A stretch of 64,000 bases of DNA from positions 1 to 64,000 of the forward strand of contig DASPNM010000009.1 of NCBI GenBank assembly GCA_035626515.1, read 5' to 3'. The stretch comes from DASPNM01 sp035626515 (lineage in GTDB: Bacteria; Bacteroidota; Bacteroidia; Chitinophagales; Chitinophagaceae). The notes under the pieces are model-generated. The model saw only the letters and a list, made by a program, of their open reading frames with translations, did no database searches and was not told the DNA's origin. This document shows, piece after piece, positions 16,902 to 25,606 of this stretch. Each line of letters starts with the position of its first letter. The first letter of the stretch is position 1. A program made the position numbers and the translations under genes.

Positions 16902-17603
16902 ATGAAAGCTTCATTTCTTGTCCTGGCCTTCCTGAGTCTCAGCATTTCCGTTCTGCGCGCACAGGACACGCTTCCGGAATTCAGCGTCCGAAACGTAGGA
17001 GGCGACCGGTATATCGTCAGCTGGACAAATACCTTCGAAACTGTCAAACAGATCAGCATTCAGCGGTCGTTCGACAGCCTCTCCGGTTACAAGACGATCC
17101 TTACCGTTCCCGATCCGCGCACGCCGCAGAACGGCTTCGTGGATAGCAAAGCGCCCAACGACCACATGTTCTACCGGCTCTATATTCTCTTAGACAAAGG
17201 GATGTATCTCTTCAGCAAGGCAAAACGTCCGCTGGTGGATACCGTACGGAGGATGAATTACAGCAACAAGACCGAACCGGCGGGTGGGATCGATTCGGTG
17301 TCGGTCCCGAACTTCGGCATCAACAACCGCAACGGCGTCAATGTTTTCGTGCCCTCGCTTCACGTTTACACGCACCGCGATGGTTACGTGCGGATCAATT
17401 TGCCTGAGGATGGAGCCAAAAAGTACTCGATCAAATTCTACGAAGAAGGCGGAAAGTTTCTTTTCGAGCTGAAAGATCTGAAGACCCGCAGCTTTCGAAT
17501 TGACAAAGCAAACTTCTATCGCGGGGGGTGGTTTCGCTTCGAGCTGTTCGAGGATGACCAGCTCATCGAGAACCACAAATTTTACCTGCAAAAGGATTTC
17601 TGA
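16902..17603 (+). CDS. Secreted protein of unknown function
   Basis: A 233-residue protein with a clear signal peptide (ending near VLRAQ). The first half (SVRNVGGDRYIVSWTN, then ISIQRSFDSLSGYKTI and DHMFYRLYILLDKG) resembles a fibronectin type III-like beta-sandwich seen in Bacteroidetes secreted proteins. The C-terminal half (VYTHRDGYVRINLPEDG to KFYLQKDF) looks like a second beta-rich domain, similar in style to a secretion-type tail, though the type IX signal is not certain. No catalytic motif is seen. It ends one base before the lipB gene on the other strand. Confidence 0.65.
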   Translation: MKASFLVLAFLSLSISVLRAQDTLPEFSVRNVGGDRYIVSWTNTFETVKQISIQRSFDSLSGYKTILTVPDPRTPQNGFVDSKAPNDHMFYRLYILLDKGMYLFSKAKRPLVDTVRRMNYSNKTEPAGGIDSVSVPNFGINNRNGVNVFVPSLHVYTHRDGYVRINLPEDGAKKYSIKFYEEGGKFLFELKDLKTRSFRIDKANFYRGGWFRFELFEDDQLIENHKFYLQKDF

Positions 17604-18314
17604 TCATTCCGTCGCGATCTTCACACCGAAAACACTGGAGAACTGTTCTTTCAACTTCTCCTTCACCTCGGCGATATTCACCGGCTGTCCCAGCTCGCGC
17701 TGCATTGAGGTCACCTGCTTTCCGCGAATGCCGCAGGGCACGATGTAATTAAAATACTCCAGATTGGTATTCACATTGAGGGCGAATCCGTGCATGGTCA
17801 CCCAGCGGCTCGTTCGAACGCCGATCGCGCAGATCTTGCGCGCCTTTGCCGATTTACCCGGGTCGATCCATACGCCTGTCTCTCCCGCGGATCTTTCGGC
17901 ACGGATCCCGTAATCGGCAAGTGTCCGGATTACAGTTTCCTCGATCTGCCGCAGGTATTTGCCGATATCAGTGTAGAATTTTTCGAGGTCGAGAATCGGG
18001 TAGCCCACAATCTGCCCGGGTCCGTGAAAAGTAATGTCCCCCCCACGGTTGGTCCGGAAGAATTCAATTCCTTTCTCGGAACGCATCTCCTCATTGATCA
18101 GGATATGGCCCTGGTTTCCGCTCTTTCCGAGCGTGTACACAGGAGGATGCTCTACGAAAAGCAGATAATGCCGCGTGTCCGGCTCCGTGCCGGTACTGGC
18201 TTCAGCGACCTGCGCCGACTTCAGACGGACATTTTCGAGCAGGAGCTGTTCCTGGTAATCCCAGGCCGGCCGATACGCCATTTCACCCAGATCGCGGAAG
18301 ATGACACGCTGCAT
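17604..18314 (-). CDS. lipB: Octanoyl-[acyl-carrier-protein]:protein octanoyltransferase
   Basis: Transfers octanoate from ACP to lipoyl domains, the first step of lipoate synthesis. Motifs are NRGGDITFHGPGQIVGYPI and the catalytic cysteine in VPCGIRGKQVTS, with IGVRTSRWVTMHGFALNVN before it. I place the start at 18314 (MQRVIF), because a -7 element TACTTTTG at 18319-18326 lies exactly 4 nt upstream; the frame beyond it is not needed. No lipA is in the window. Confidence 0.93.
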   Translation of the reverse strand: MQRVIFRDLGEMAYRPAWDYQEQLLLENVRLKSAQVAEASTGTEPDTRHYLLFVEHPPVYTLGKSGNQGHILINEEMRSEKGIEFFRTNRGGDITFHGPGQIVGYPILDLEKFYTDIGKYLRQIEETVIRTLADYGIRAERSAGETGVWIDPGKSAKARKICAIGVRTSRWVTMHGFALNVNTNLEYFNYIVPCGIRGKQVTSMQRELGQPVNIAEVKEKLKEQFSSVFGVKIATE

Positions 18315-18318
18315 AAGA

Positions 18319-18326
18319 CAAAAGTA
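18319..18326 (-). promoter_or_regulatory. -7 element four nt before the lipB ATG
   Basis: TACTTTTG (minus strand) fits TAnnTTTG. With only 4 nt to the ATG the lipB message is probably leaderless. The oppositely directed rluD element lies 20 bp away. Confidence 0.55.
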
Positions 18327-18345
18327 CCGACTATCGCTCATCCGT

Positions 18346-18353
18346 TACCTTCG
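18346..18353 (+). promoter_or_regulatory. -7-like element four nt before the rluD ATG
   Basis: TACCTTCG differs from TAnnTTTG at one base and lies 4 nt before the ATG at 18358. It supports that start and a leaderless message. Confidence 0.4.
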
Positions 18354-18357
18354 TTGT

Positions 18358-19407
18358 ATGGAGCAGACGGAGAAAGAAAATCTGCGCGACAGCAACGACG
18401 AACTCTATGAACGGTTCCATCTCACCGTCGACCGCGGCCAGGAGCCCGTCCGCATCGATAAATTCCTGGTAAGCAGGATTGAAAATGCCAGCCGCAACAA
18501 GGTGCAGCAGGCGATCAACGCAGGGCTGGTGCTGGTAAATGGAAAGGAGGTGCGCCCGAACTATAAGATCAAACCTGCCGACAACATCATTCTGTACTCG
18601 GACATGAGTCCGGAGGAAGCCGAGGTCGTTCCCGAAGATATCCCGCTGAATATCCCGTACGAAGATGAGGACCTCATGATCGTCAACAAACCCGCAGGAA
18701 TGGTGGTACATCCGGGGAGCGGAAATTATTCCGGCACCTTGTTGAATGGCGTGGCCTTTTACCTGCAGCAGAAAAATCCCTCGCTGTCCGAAGAACAGCT
18801 TCCCCGCTTCGGGCTGGTGCACCGGATCGACAAGAACACCAGCGGTTTACTTGTGCTCGCAAAAACTCACCTGGCGATGAGGCAGCTCGCGCGGCAGTTT
18901 TACGATCATACAGTAAAGCGCCAGTATGTGGCACTGGTGTGGGGCGACGTGCAACAAGATCGAGGCACGGTAGTCGCCCACGTCGGCCGTCACCTGAGAT
19001 TCCGAAAGCTGTTTGAAGCATACCCCGAAGGCGACCACGGCAAAGAAGCAATCACACATTACCAGGTGATCGAACGTTTCGGTTACGTCACCCTTGTGGA
19101 ATGCGTTCTCGAGACCGGCCGGACCCACCAGATCCGCGTGCATATGAAATTCCTTGGGCACCCTTTGTTCAACGATGATTCTTACGGCGGGGACAAGATT
19201 TTGAAGGGCACGGTTTTTTCAAAATACAAACAGTTCGTGGACAACTGCTTTGCAATCTGTCCGCGGCACGCACTGCATGCCCGTACGTTGGGCTTCCTGC
19301 ATCCCTCGATCGGAAAAGACATGTTTTTCGAAGCGCCGCTTCCTGCCGACATGGGGGAACTCCTGGAAAAATGGAGGAAATACAGCAGTTCCGTGGGCGC
19401 CGGCTGA
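18358..19407 (+). CDS. rluD: 23S rRNA pseudouridine synthase, RluD/RluA family
   Basis: An S4 RNA-binding domain lies at about residues 15-75 (VRIDKFLVSRIENASRNKVQQAI), followed by the RluA catalytic domain. The active aspartate is in VHRIDKNTSGLLVLAKT, and ETGRTHQIRVHMKFLGHPL is a second family block. At 349 residues from the ATG at 18358 it matches RluD, which modifies helix 69 of 23S rRNA; the exact site is inferred from family. The longer frame from 18301 overlaps the divergent lipB gene and is rejected. Confidence 0.9.
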   Translation: MEQTEKENLRDSNDELYERFHLTVDRGQEPVRIDKFLVSRIENASRNKVQQAINAGLVLVNGKEVRPNYKIKPADNIILYSDMSPEEAEVVPEDIPLNIPYEDEDLMIVNKPAGMVVHPGSGNYSGTLLNGVAFYLQQKNPSLSEEQLPRFGLVHRIDKNTSGLLVLAKTHLAMRQLARQFYDHTVKRQYVALVWGDVQQDRGTVVAHVGRHLRFRKLFEAYPEGDHGKEAITHYQVIERFGYVTLVECVLETGRTHQIRVHMKFLGHPLFNDDSYGGDKILKGTVFSKYKQFVDNCFAICPRHALHARTLGFLHPSIGKDMFFEAPLPADMGELLEKWRKYSSSVGAG

Positions 19408-19409
19408 GC

Positions 19410-20348
19410 TTATTCGGTAAAATCAAACAGCGTGGCGGTGAAAGCGCCCCGCTCGCGTTTTTTAAACACGACGTCCCAGTCGCCGATATAACGCAGGGTT
19501 CGTGGAACGAGGTAGTTACGAAACCGGGTCATCTGCACCTCCATGTGCACGTTGAAATCGTAAACGCCCGCGTCGTAGCTCATGTCGTAATTCCGCGCCA
19601 GCACTTCCATTGTCTTTGCATGAAACCACGTGACCATGCTGTCGATCACGAGCTGGTTTCGTTTTCCCCCAAGATCACGTTTGGCACGAATTGAAAAAAT
19701 ATAACAGCGATCACCACCGTACTCGCCGATATCAATTCCAAAATCATACAGCTCCGCGCGGTCGGGATCGAAAATGTCGATTTTGTCACCAATGAAGGGA
19801 ATCCCGGGAATACGCCGGCCCGGGTTGAAAAAAAGCATCTTGAGTTGCTGCTTGTGCTTTTCCATACCGGTAAGCCCGCGGGGATTCAGCTCGATTCCTT
19901 TTACGATGTTGTTTTCCCCGCAGATGCTGCCGCGGGTGAAAAACAGGCCGGCGTATAGCTCCGCGGTATAATGATTATAGTCCCCATTCCTGTCGTAAAA
20001 ACTTCCGGTGGTTTTTTCTTCAATCACGTCCATTGTTCTGCAGTTGCCGCTCCGGTTCTGGCGGATCCTGCTTTCCAGAGACGCTTTCACCTTCCCCTTC
20101 CGGTCATAGATCCGGATATCGTTCAGCGCCGTGAAGCCCAGCAGGTGCAACGTACGGAAGGCTTTGTAAAATGTAGTGTCGTTCCTTACGCGGCGAATGA
20201 ACGCCGGCACATTCAGGTCCGAACGCACCACTACCTCGGTGAGCTGCACCATGCGCGCCAGCCGTTCGTTGTCCAGTGAATCGGCATTCTGCGCAAACAG
20301 AACCAAAGGCCAGGAAAGCCCTGTCATCACCATGACTCGGACACGCAT
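19410..20348 (-). CDS. Secreted protein of unknown function
   Basis: A 312-residue protein with an N-terminal hydrophobic segment (MVMTGLSWPLVLFAQ). It has mixed beta-rich content with PAFIRRVRNDTTFYKAFRTLHLLGFTA near residue 48 and a C-terminus rich in tyrosine and arginine (DWDVVFKKRERGAFTATLFDF). The pattern of short charged strands is seen in periplasmic Bacteroidetes proteins, but I do not recognise the family. Its stop lies 2 bp from the convergent rluD end. It is followed upstream by def on the same strand (17-bp gap). Confidence 0.6.
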   Translation of the reverse strand: MRVRVMVMTGLSWPLVLFAQNADSLDNERLARMVQLTEVVVRSDLNVPAFIRRVRNDTTFYKAFRTLHLLGFTALNDIRIYDRKGKVKASLESRIRQNRSGNCRTMDVIEEKTTGSFYDRNGDYNHYTAELYAGLFFTRGSICGENNIVKGIELNPRGLTGMEKHKQQLKMLFFNPGRRIPGIPFIGDKIDIFDPDRAELYDFGIDIGEYGGDRCYIFSIRAKRDLGGKRNQLVIDSMVTWFHAKTMEVLARNYDMSYDAGVYDFNVHMEVQMTRFRNYLVPRTLRYIGDWDVVFKKRERGAFTATLFDFTE

Positions 20349-20365
20349 GCAAATCGAATTTTAGC

Positions 20366-20944
20366 CTATTCCGGGAAAAGCATCTTATAATCCACATCCA
20401 CCTTTCCTTTCGAAATGTCGGCGAGTTTTCCCTTCATCAACTTTCTCTTTAAAGGAGGAAGATAGTCAATGAACAGCCGGCCTTCGAGATGATCGTACTC
20501 GTGCAGGATCACCCGTGCGCTCAGGCCGGTGAACTGCCGGATATGCGGGTTAAATTCCTGGTCGCGGAATTGAAGCGTAACCGTCTCGGGACGGCTGATG
20601 TCTTCGCGGATCTTCGGAATACTGAGACAGCCTTCGTTGTATGACCAGTCGGGCCCGTTTGCGTCGACCAGGTGGGCGTTAATGAATACCGCCCGTACCC
20701 CGGGAGCATCCGGATATTCGCTCCTCTCCTGGTCCTCCATGTTGGCAAACATTTGCATGGTATCCACCACAAAGACACGAACGGGGCGGTTCACCTGGGG
20801 TGCTGCGAGTCCGACGCCGCTGCTCGCGTACATCGTTTCCCACATGTCGGCAATGAGTTTATCGAGCCCCGGTTGATCGGGCATTACGTCGGTAGCGACC
20901 TTCCTCAACACGGGATGTCCATAAGCAACAATGGGCAGGATCAC
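20366..20944 (-). CDS. def: Peptide deformylase
   Basis: Removes the N-formyl group from nascent proteins. All three motifs are present: SGVGLAAPQ, NEGCLSIP and HEYDHLEGRLFID, the last two binding the metal. I start it at a GTG (20944), giving the usual ILPIVAYGHPVLRK N-terminus. A longer frame from a TTG at 20977 is possible, but a -7 element (TAAATTTG, 20975-20982) lies on that codon. It may be cotranscribed with the hypothetical gene downstream. Confidence 0.95.
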   Translation of the reverse strand: MILPIVAYGHPVLRKVATDVMPDQPGLDKLIADMWETMYASSGVGLAAPQVNRPVRVFVVDTMQMFANMEDQERSEYPDAPGVRAVFINAHLVDANGPDWSYNEGCLSIPKIREDISRPETVTLQFRDQEFNPHIRQFTGLSARVILHEYDHLEGRLFIDYLPPLKRKLMKGKLADISKGKVDVDYKMLFPE

Positions 20945-20974
20945 CGGCTTCGCGTTTGATTTTTGAATGAAATG

Positions 20975-20982
20975 CAAATTTA
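20975..20982 (-). promoter_or_regulatory. -7 element for def
   Basis: TAAATTTG on the minus strand fits TAnnTTTG and overlaps the upstream alternative TTG start, so translation should begin at the GTG 30 bp downstream. Confidence 0.5.
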
Positions 20983-20993
20983 CGCGGCAACGA

Positions 20994-21416
20994 TCAGAAA
21001 CCGCTGTCGCGCATCCGAAGGAATTCCTGGAGCAACATAGCGGCGGCGATCTCGTCGACGAGGCCCTTGTTGCGGCGCTGCTTTTTCTTCAGGCCCATTT
21101 CCAGCATCGAGTCGCGGGCCATCTTTGAACTGTAACGCTCATCAATCGTTTTTACGGGCATTGCGGGAAATTCTTTTTCCAGCCTGCGGATGAACTTCCG
21201 AACGAGTGATGTTGCGTGAGTGTCGCTCTCGTCCCAGTTTTTCGGCTCGCCTACAAGGATCAGTTCCACGACCTCTTTCTCAAGATAGTCGCGCAGAAAA
21301 GGAAACAGGTCTTGCGTTTTCACTGTCGTAAGGCCCGTAGCAATTATCTGAAGCGGATCGGTGACCGCGATGCCGGTACGTTTCAGGCCATAATCTATGG
21401 ACAGGATGCGGCCCAT
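20994..21416 (-). CDS. ruvX: RuvX/YqgF-family putative nuclease
   Basis: A 140-residue RNase H-fold protein needed for 16S rRNA 5' maturation in E. coli and long called a Holliday junction resolvase-like protein. RILSIDYGLKRTGIAVTDP at the N-terminus carries the first acidic residue, LILVGEPKNW is the central motif, and KTIDERYSS holds the D-E-R/S motif. The start codon shares a base with the stop of the upstream prenyltransferase gene (TGATG), so translation is probably coupled. Confidence 0.92.
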   Translation of the reverse strand: MGRILSIDYGLKRTGIAVTDPLQIIATGLTTVKTQDLFPFLRDYLEKEVVELILVGEPKNWDESDTHATSLVRKFIRRLEKEFPAMPVKTIDERYSSKMARDSMLEMGLKKKQRRNKGLVDEIAAAMLLQEFLRMRDSGF

Positions 21417-22327
21417 CAGCTGTTGATGAAAAGATCAGCGATGACAAAGACCGCGAAAATAACCGAAGCGATTCCGTTGGCCGTCATAAACGCGAGGTTG
21501 ACCCGGCTGAGATCGTCCGGCCTTACAATCGCGTGCTGGTATATGAGCATTGCCACAAAGATCGCGCAGCCGCCCCAGTACAGCCATTCAAATTCTCCAT
21601 AAATCCCGGCGCCCACGATCGAGGCCACACAGAATAAGTGAAGCAGCGCCGACACCACCAATGCTTTGGCTTTTCCAAGCCGGGCGGGGATGGAATGAAG
21701 GTTTTGGCCGCGGTCAAATTCTTCGTCCTGGAGCGAATAAATGATATCGAACCCGCTTACCCAAAACAGCACCGCGGCAGAAAAAAGCAAGGGCAACAGG
21801 TCAAACGCACCCGTAACCGCCAGATAGGCCCCGATGGGAGCGAGGGAAAGGCCGAGCCCCAGCACGAGGTGCGACAGCGCGGTAAACCGCTTGGTGTAAC
21901 TGTAGCCGAGGACCACCGCCAGCGCCAGCGGGGAGAGATAAAAACAAACGCGGTTGATAAAAGAACAGGTGAATACAAAGAAAAAACCGTTCAATATGGT
22001 GAAAAACAGTGCATGCTTCGGAGCGATGATGCCCCGCGGTATCTCCCGGACTGCGGTGCGCGGGTTTTTGGCGTCGATGTGGCGGTCGAGGTAGCGGTTG
22101 AAGGCCATGGCCGCGCTCCTGGCGAAAATCATACAGAGTATAACAAGCCCCAGGTATTTCAACAACAGACCCCACTGTTGATTTTCCTGGAATTTATCGA
22201 GCAGCGAATCGAATGATGCGGCCGGGGGGCGAAGCCACCCCAGGAAAAAACCAATCAAAGCGAAGGGCATCGCAAAAATGGTGTGGCTGAATTTAATGAG
22301 CGAGAGGTAATGACGGATGGTGGCCAT
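21416..22327 (-). CDS. UbiA-family aromatic prenyltransferase
   Basis: An integral membrane protein with about eight helices. The two polyprenyl-diphosphate motifs are present: NRYLDRHIDAKNPRT near residue 80 and DIIYSLQDEEFDRG near 206, with YSYTKRFT between. It resembles the UbiA-like group that includes MqnP of the futalosine menaquinone route and 4-hydroxybenzoate prenyltransferases, so a quinone role is likely; which quinone cannot be decided here. I prefer the ATG at 22327 over the TTG two codons upstream. It lies between the trmH-like gene and ruvX on one strand. Confidence 0.85.
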   Translation of the reverse strand: MATIRHYLSLIKFSHTIFAMPFALIGFFLGWLRPPAASFDSLLDKFQENQQWGLLLKYLGLVILCMIFARSAAMAFNRYLDRHIDAKNPRTAVREIPRGIIAPKHALFFTILNGFFFVFTCSFINRVCFYLSPLALAVVLGYSYTKRFTALSHLVLGLGLSLAPIGAYLAVTGAFDLLPLLFSAAVLFWVSGFDIIYSLQDEEFDRGQNLHSIPARLGKAKALVVSALLHLFCVASIVGAGIYGEFEWLYWGGCAIFVAMLIYQHAIVRPDDLSRVNLAFMTANGIASVIFAVFVIADLFINS

Positions 22328-22337
22328 GCGCAAATGA

Positions 22338-22895
22338 TTAATGTTCCATTCTTCCCCGGAACGGTGCCGCGATGCGTTCGCGCACCAGTTCCCACAACAC
22401 GACGCCCGCGGCGGTGGCGATGTTCAGCGAGTGTTTGCTACCGAATTGTGGAATTTCGAGGCAACCGTCGCAAAGATCAATCGTCGCCTGCTCCACTCCC
22501 GCCACTTCGTTTCCGAACACGAGCGCGATCTTTTCGTTTTGCCGGAAACCTGCCGCGTTCAGCCTGTAGCTGTTTTCCGCCTGCTCCACAGCGTAGACCC
22601 GGTATTTTTTTGCCCGCAGCTCTACAATGGCGTCGGCGGCGGTTTTGAAATGCTTCCAGTTCACTGCCGCTTCCGCTCCCAGCGCCGTCTTGCTGATCTG
22701 CTTGTGCGGGGGACGCGCGCTGTAGCCTGTCAGGAATAGCGCTTCCACAAGGAATGCGTCCGCCGTGCGAAATACGCTGCCTACGTTGTACGCACTCCGG
22801 ATGTTTTCCAACACCACCACGAGGGGAAATTTCTCTGAATCCCTAATCTCTTCCACAGATTTACGCCCGAGTTCCGCTCCGCTCAGCTTTCGCAT
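22338..22895 (-). CDS. TrmH/SpoU-family RNA 2'-O-methyltransferase
   Basis: A SPOUT-fold methylase of 185 residues. Family motifs are VVLENIRSAYNVGSVFRTADAF, IALVFGNEVAGVEQ and LEIPQFGSKHSLNIATAAGV, the last forming the knotted SAM site. The RNA target (tRNA or rRNA) is not evident. The start is set at 22895 (MRKLSG) because a -7 element, TACTTTTG, lies exactly 4 nt upstream (22900-22907); the longer frame to 23015 has no family similarity. It is divergent from mutS and followed by the prenyltransferase gene after 10 bp. Confidence 0.9.
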   Translation of the reverse strand: MRKLSGAELGRKSVEEIRDSEKFPLVVVLENIRSAYNVGSVFRTADAFLVEALFLTGYSARPPHKQISKTALGAEAAVNWKHFKTAADAIVELRAKKYRVYAVEQAENSYRLNAAGFRQNEKIALVFGNEVAGVEQATIDLCDGCLEIPQFGSKHSLNIATAAGVVLWELVRERIAAPFRGRMEH

Positions 22896-22899
22896 GCAG

Positions 22900-22907
22900 C
22901 AAAAGTA
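22900..22907 (-). promoter_or_regulatory. -7 element four nt before the trmH-like ATG
   Basis: TACTTTTG (minus strand) fits the consensus; the 4-nt distance to the ATG suggests a leaderless message. Confidence 0.5.
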
Positions 22908-22951
22908 ATTCACATCCACTTCCGGAGCCCATCGGCGCCCTGGAAAGCGAG

Positions 22952-22959
22952 TATATTTG
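22952..22959 (+). promoter_or_regulatory. -7 element for mutS
   Basis: TATATTTG fits TAnnTTTG and lies 28 bp before the TTG start codon of mutS. A TTG at the -33 position is not seen. Confidence 0.5.
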
Positions 22960-22987
22960 CCGTTGCCGTTTCCCAAAACCCCAGCAC

Positions 22988-25600
22988 TTGGCCCGAGCGA
23001 CCACCTCCGAGACACCGTTGATGCAGCAACATAAGGCGATCAAGATGAAGTACCCGGACGCGCTGCTGCTTTTTCGTGTGGGAGATTTTTATGAAACATT
23101 TGGACAGGACGCAGTGCTGGCCTCCCAGGTACTGGGCATCACGCTCACGAAACGCAACAACGGCGCAGCGTCCAGCGCCGAGCTCGCAGGGTTTCCTCAC
23201 CATGCCCTCGACACGTACCTGCACAAGCTGGTGAAAGCTGGATACCGGGTGGCTATATGTGACCAGCTGGAAGATCCGAAGCTGGCAAAAGGGATCGTGA
23301 AGCGCGGCGTGACAGACATGATCACACCGGGCACCGCGGTGGGCGACAGGCTGCTCGAACACCACAGCAATAATTTCCTGGCAGCCGTACATTTCGAGGA
23401 AGACGAATTTGGCCTGGCCTTCCTCGACGTTTCCACCGGCGAGTTTCTCCTGGCAGAGGGCGACCGTGAATATGCAGACAAGCTCCTGCAGAGTTTCAAT
23501 CCCGCCGAGGTGATCTTCCAGCGTCACCTGCAGAAAAAATTCAAGGAATATTTCGGATCGAGGTTTTACAGTTATACACTCGACGAATGGATCTTCCAGT
23601 TGGCCTACGCCCAGGACCTGCTGCTCAAACAGTTTCAGACACATTCCCTTAAAGGATTCGGCATTGACGACCTCGGCAGGGCGATCACCGCTGCGGGGGC
23701 GATCATTCATTATCTAAAGGAAACAGAGCACCCCAATCTGCAGCACATCGTGGCGCTGCAGCGCATCCGCCGCGAAGATTTTCTGTGGATGGACCGGTTT
23801 ACGATCCGCAACCTCGAGCTGGTATCGGCGCAGACCGAAAGTAATCACAGCCTCCTGCATGTACTGGATAATACCGTTTCACCAATGGGGGCCCGGCTGC
23901 TAAAGCGATGGATTCTTTTCCCGCTCACCGACTCCGGAAAAATTGCAGAGCGACTCGACCTGGTGGAGTACCTCGTAAAAGAAACCGATCTCCGAAACAA
24001 GCTGATCCAGGCAATCCGCCAGTGCGGCGACGTGGAGCGGCTGTCGGCGAAAATTTCCCTGAAAAAGATCAATCCGCGGGAAGTGCTGCAGCTGGCCCGG
24101 GGGCTGCGGCAGGCAGACCTGATCAGGAAGCTGTGCCTGGAAGCTGGCCATGAACACCTGCACCGGCTGGGAGACGCGCTGAATCCCTGCCGGTATATAG
24201 CGGAAAAGGTCCTGCGGGAGATCGTGGAGAATCCACCTGCGCTTGCGGCCAAAGGCGGTATGATCCAGCGCGGAGTAAGTTCGGAGCTGGATGAGCTGCG
24301 GACAATGGTGAGCCAGGGACGCAGTTATTTGGCAGAACTGCAGCAGAAAGAAGCGGAACGCACCGGAATTGGATCGCTGAAGATCGGCTTCAACAATATT
24401 TTTGGATACTATCTCGAAGTAACGCATGCGCATCGCCAGAAGGTGCCGGCCGACTGGACAAGAAAGCAAACGCTGACAAACGCGGAGCGTTATGTCACAC
24501 CGGAACTCAAGGAATACGAAGAAAAAATTACGGGAGCAGAAGACAAGATCCTGAGGATAGAGCTGGAGCTCTTCGAAATGCTTCTCGGCGAATTGCTGGA
24601 CTACCTCGCTCCGCTGCAGGCGAACGGGGGCATCCTCGCGATCCTGGATTGCCTGGCCTGCTTTGCTCAAAATGCAATCCGCTTCCAGTACACGAAGCCA
24701 CAGCTGCACGATTCGGGTGAGCTGGTCCTCCGCGAGGGGCGGCACCCGGTGATCGAGCGTTTTCTGCCTGTTGGAGAGAATTATATCAGCAATGACCTAA
24801 ACCTGGACCAGCAGCAGCAACAGATCATCATTCTGACGGGTCCCAACATGAGCGGCAAATCAGCGTTGCTGCGACAAACCGCCCTCATTACTCTGATGGC
24901 GCACGTGGGGTCTTTCGTTCCCGCCCGCGAAGCGCGCATCCCGCTTACCGATAAGATATTTACGCGCGTCGGCGCGTCCGACAACCTCAGCGGCGGCGAG
25001 TCCACCTTCATGGTCGAAATGAACGAGACGGCTTCGATCATCAACAACCTGAGTCCGCGGAGCCTGGTACTGCTCGACGAGATCGGGCGGGGAACTTCCA
25101 CGTACGATGGAATCTCTATCGCCTGGAGCATCGTGGAATTCCTCCACGCTTCCCCGCACCAGCCGAAAACACTTTTTGCAACGCATTATCACGAGCTGAA
25201 CGACCTGGAAGCGAGGTTGCCACGCGTCCGGAATTATCACATCACCAACAAAGAGGTGGGGAATAAAATAATTTTTCTAAGGAAGCTGGCGCGCGGAGGC
25301 AGCACGCACAGCTTCGGGATTCATGTTGCCAGGATGGCGGGCATGCCGCCCTCACTCATCAACCGGGCCACCGAGATCATGCGCGTGCTCGAAGAACGAA
25401 GCCGCCCGGCCGCTGGCGAGGGAGTGGAGAAAGCTGCAGGGCGAAACATTCCCCTTCCGCAAATGCAACTCTCCATATTCGACGCGCACAGCGAAACTTT
25501 CGATGAGATCCGCAAGCTGCTCGAAAGCGTCGACGTCAACCGCCTTACTCCGGTAGAAGCCCTCCTGAAACTTCAGGAGATCAAAAGCAAGCTCCGCTGA
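22988..25600 (+). CDS. mutS: DNA mismatch repair protein MutS
   Basis: An 870-residue mismatch-recognition ATPase. The N-terminal domain has the mismatch-reading VGDFYETFG (the Phe-x-Glu motif, residues about 31-39). The C-terminal ATPase has Walker A GPNMSGKSALLRQT (usually GPNMAGKSTYLRQ, a mild variant), LVLLDEIGRGTSTYDG as Walker B and signature, and ATHYHELNDLE. The start is a TTG at 22988, chosen because the residues that follow (ATTSETPLMQQ) match the family N-terminus. No mutL is in the window. Confidence 0.96.
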   Translation: MARATTSETPLMQQHKAIKMKYPDALLLFRVGDFYETFGQDAVLASQVLGITLTKRNNGAASSAELAGFPHHALDTYLHKLVKAGYRVAICDQLEDPKLAKGIVKRGVTDMITPGTAVGDRLLEHHSNNFLAAVHFEEDEFGLAFLDVSTGEFLLAEGDREYADKLLQSFNPAEVIFQRHLQKKFKEYFGSRFYSYTLDEWIFQLAYAQDLLLKQFQTHSLKGFGIDDLGRAITAAGAIIHYLKETEHPNLQHIVALQRIRREDFLWMDRFTIRNLELVSAQTESNHSLLHVLDNTVSPMGARLLKRWILFPLTDSGKIAERLDLVEYLVKETDLRNKLIQAIRQCGDVERLSAKISLKKINPREVLQLARGLRQADLIRKLCLEAGHEHLHRLGDALNPCRYIAEKVLREIVENPPALAAKGGMIQRGVSSELDELRTMVSQGRSYLAELQQKEAERTGIGSLKIGFNNIFGYYLEVTHAHRQKVPADWTRKQTLTNAERYVTPELKEYEEKITGAEDKILRIELELFEMLLGELLDYLAPLQANGGILAILDCLACFAQNAIRFQYTKPQLHDSGELVLREGRHPVIERFLPVGENYISNDLNLDQQQQQIIILTGPNMSGKSALLRQTALITLMAHVGSFVPAREARIPLTDKIFTRVGASDNLSGGESTFMVEMNETASIINNLSPRSLVLLDEIGRGTSTYDGISIAWSIVEFLHASPHQPKTLFATHYHELNDLEARLPRVRNYHITNKEVGNKIIFLRKLARGGSTHSFGIHVARMAGMPPSLINRATEIMRVLEERSRPAAGEGVEKAAGRNIPLPQMQLSIFDAHSETFDEIRKLLESVDVNRLTPVEALLKLQEIKSKLR

Positions 25601-25606
25601 CCGCGC

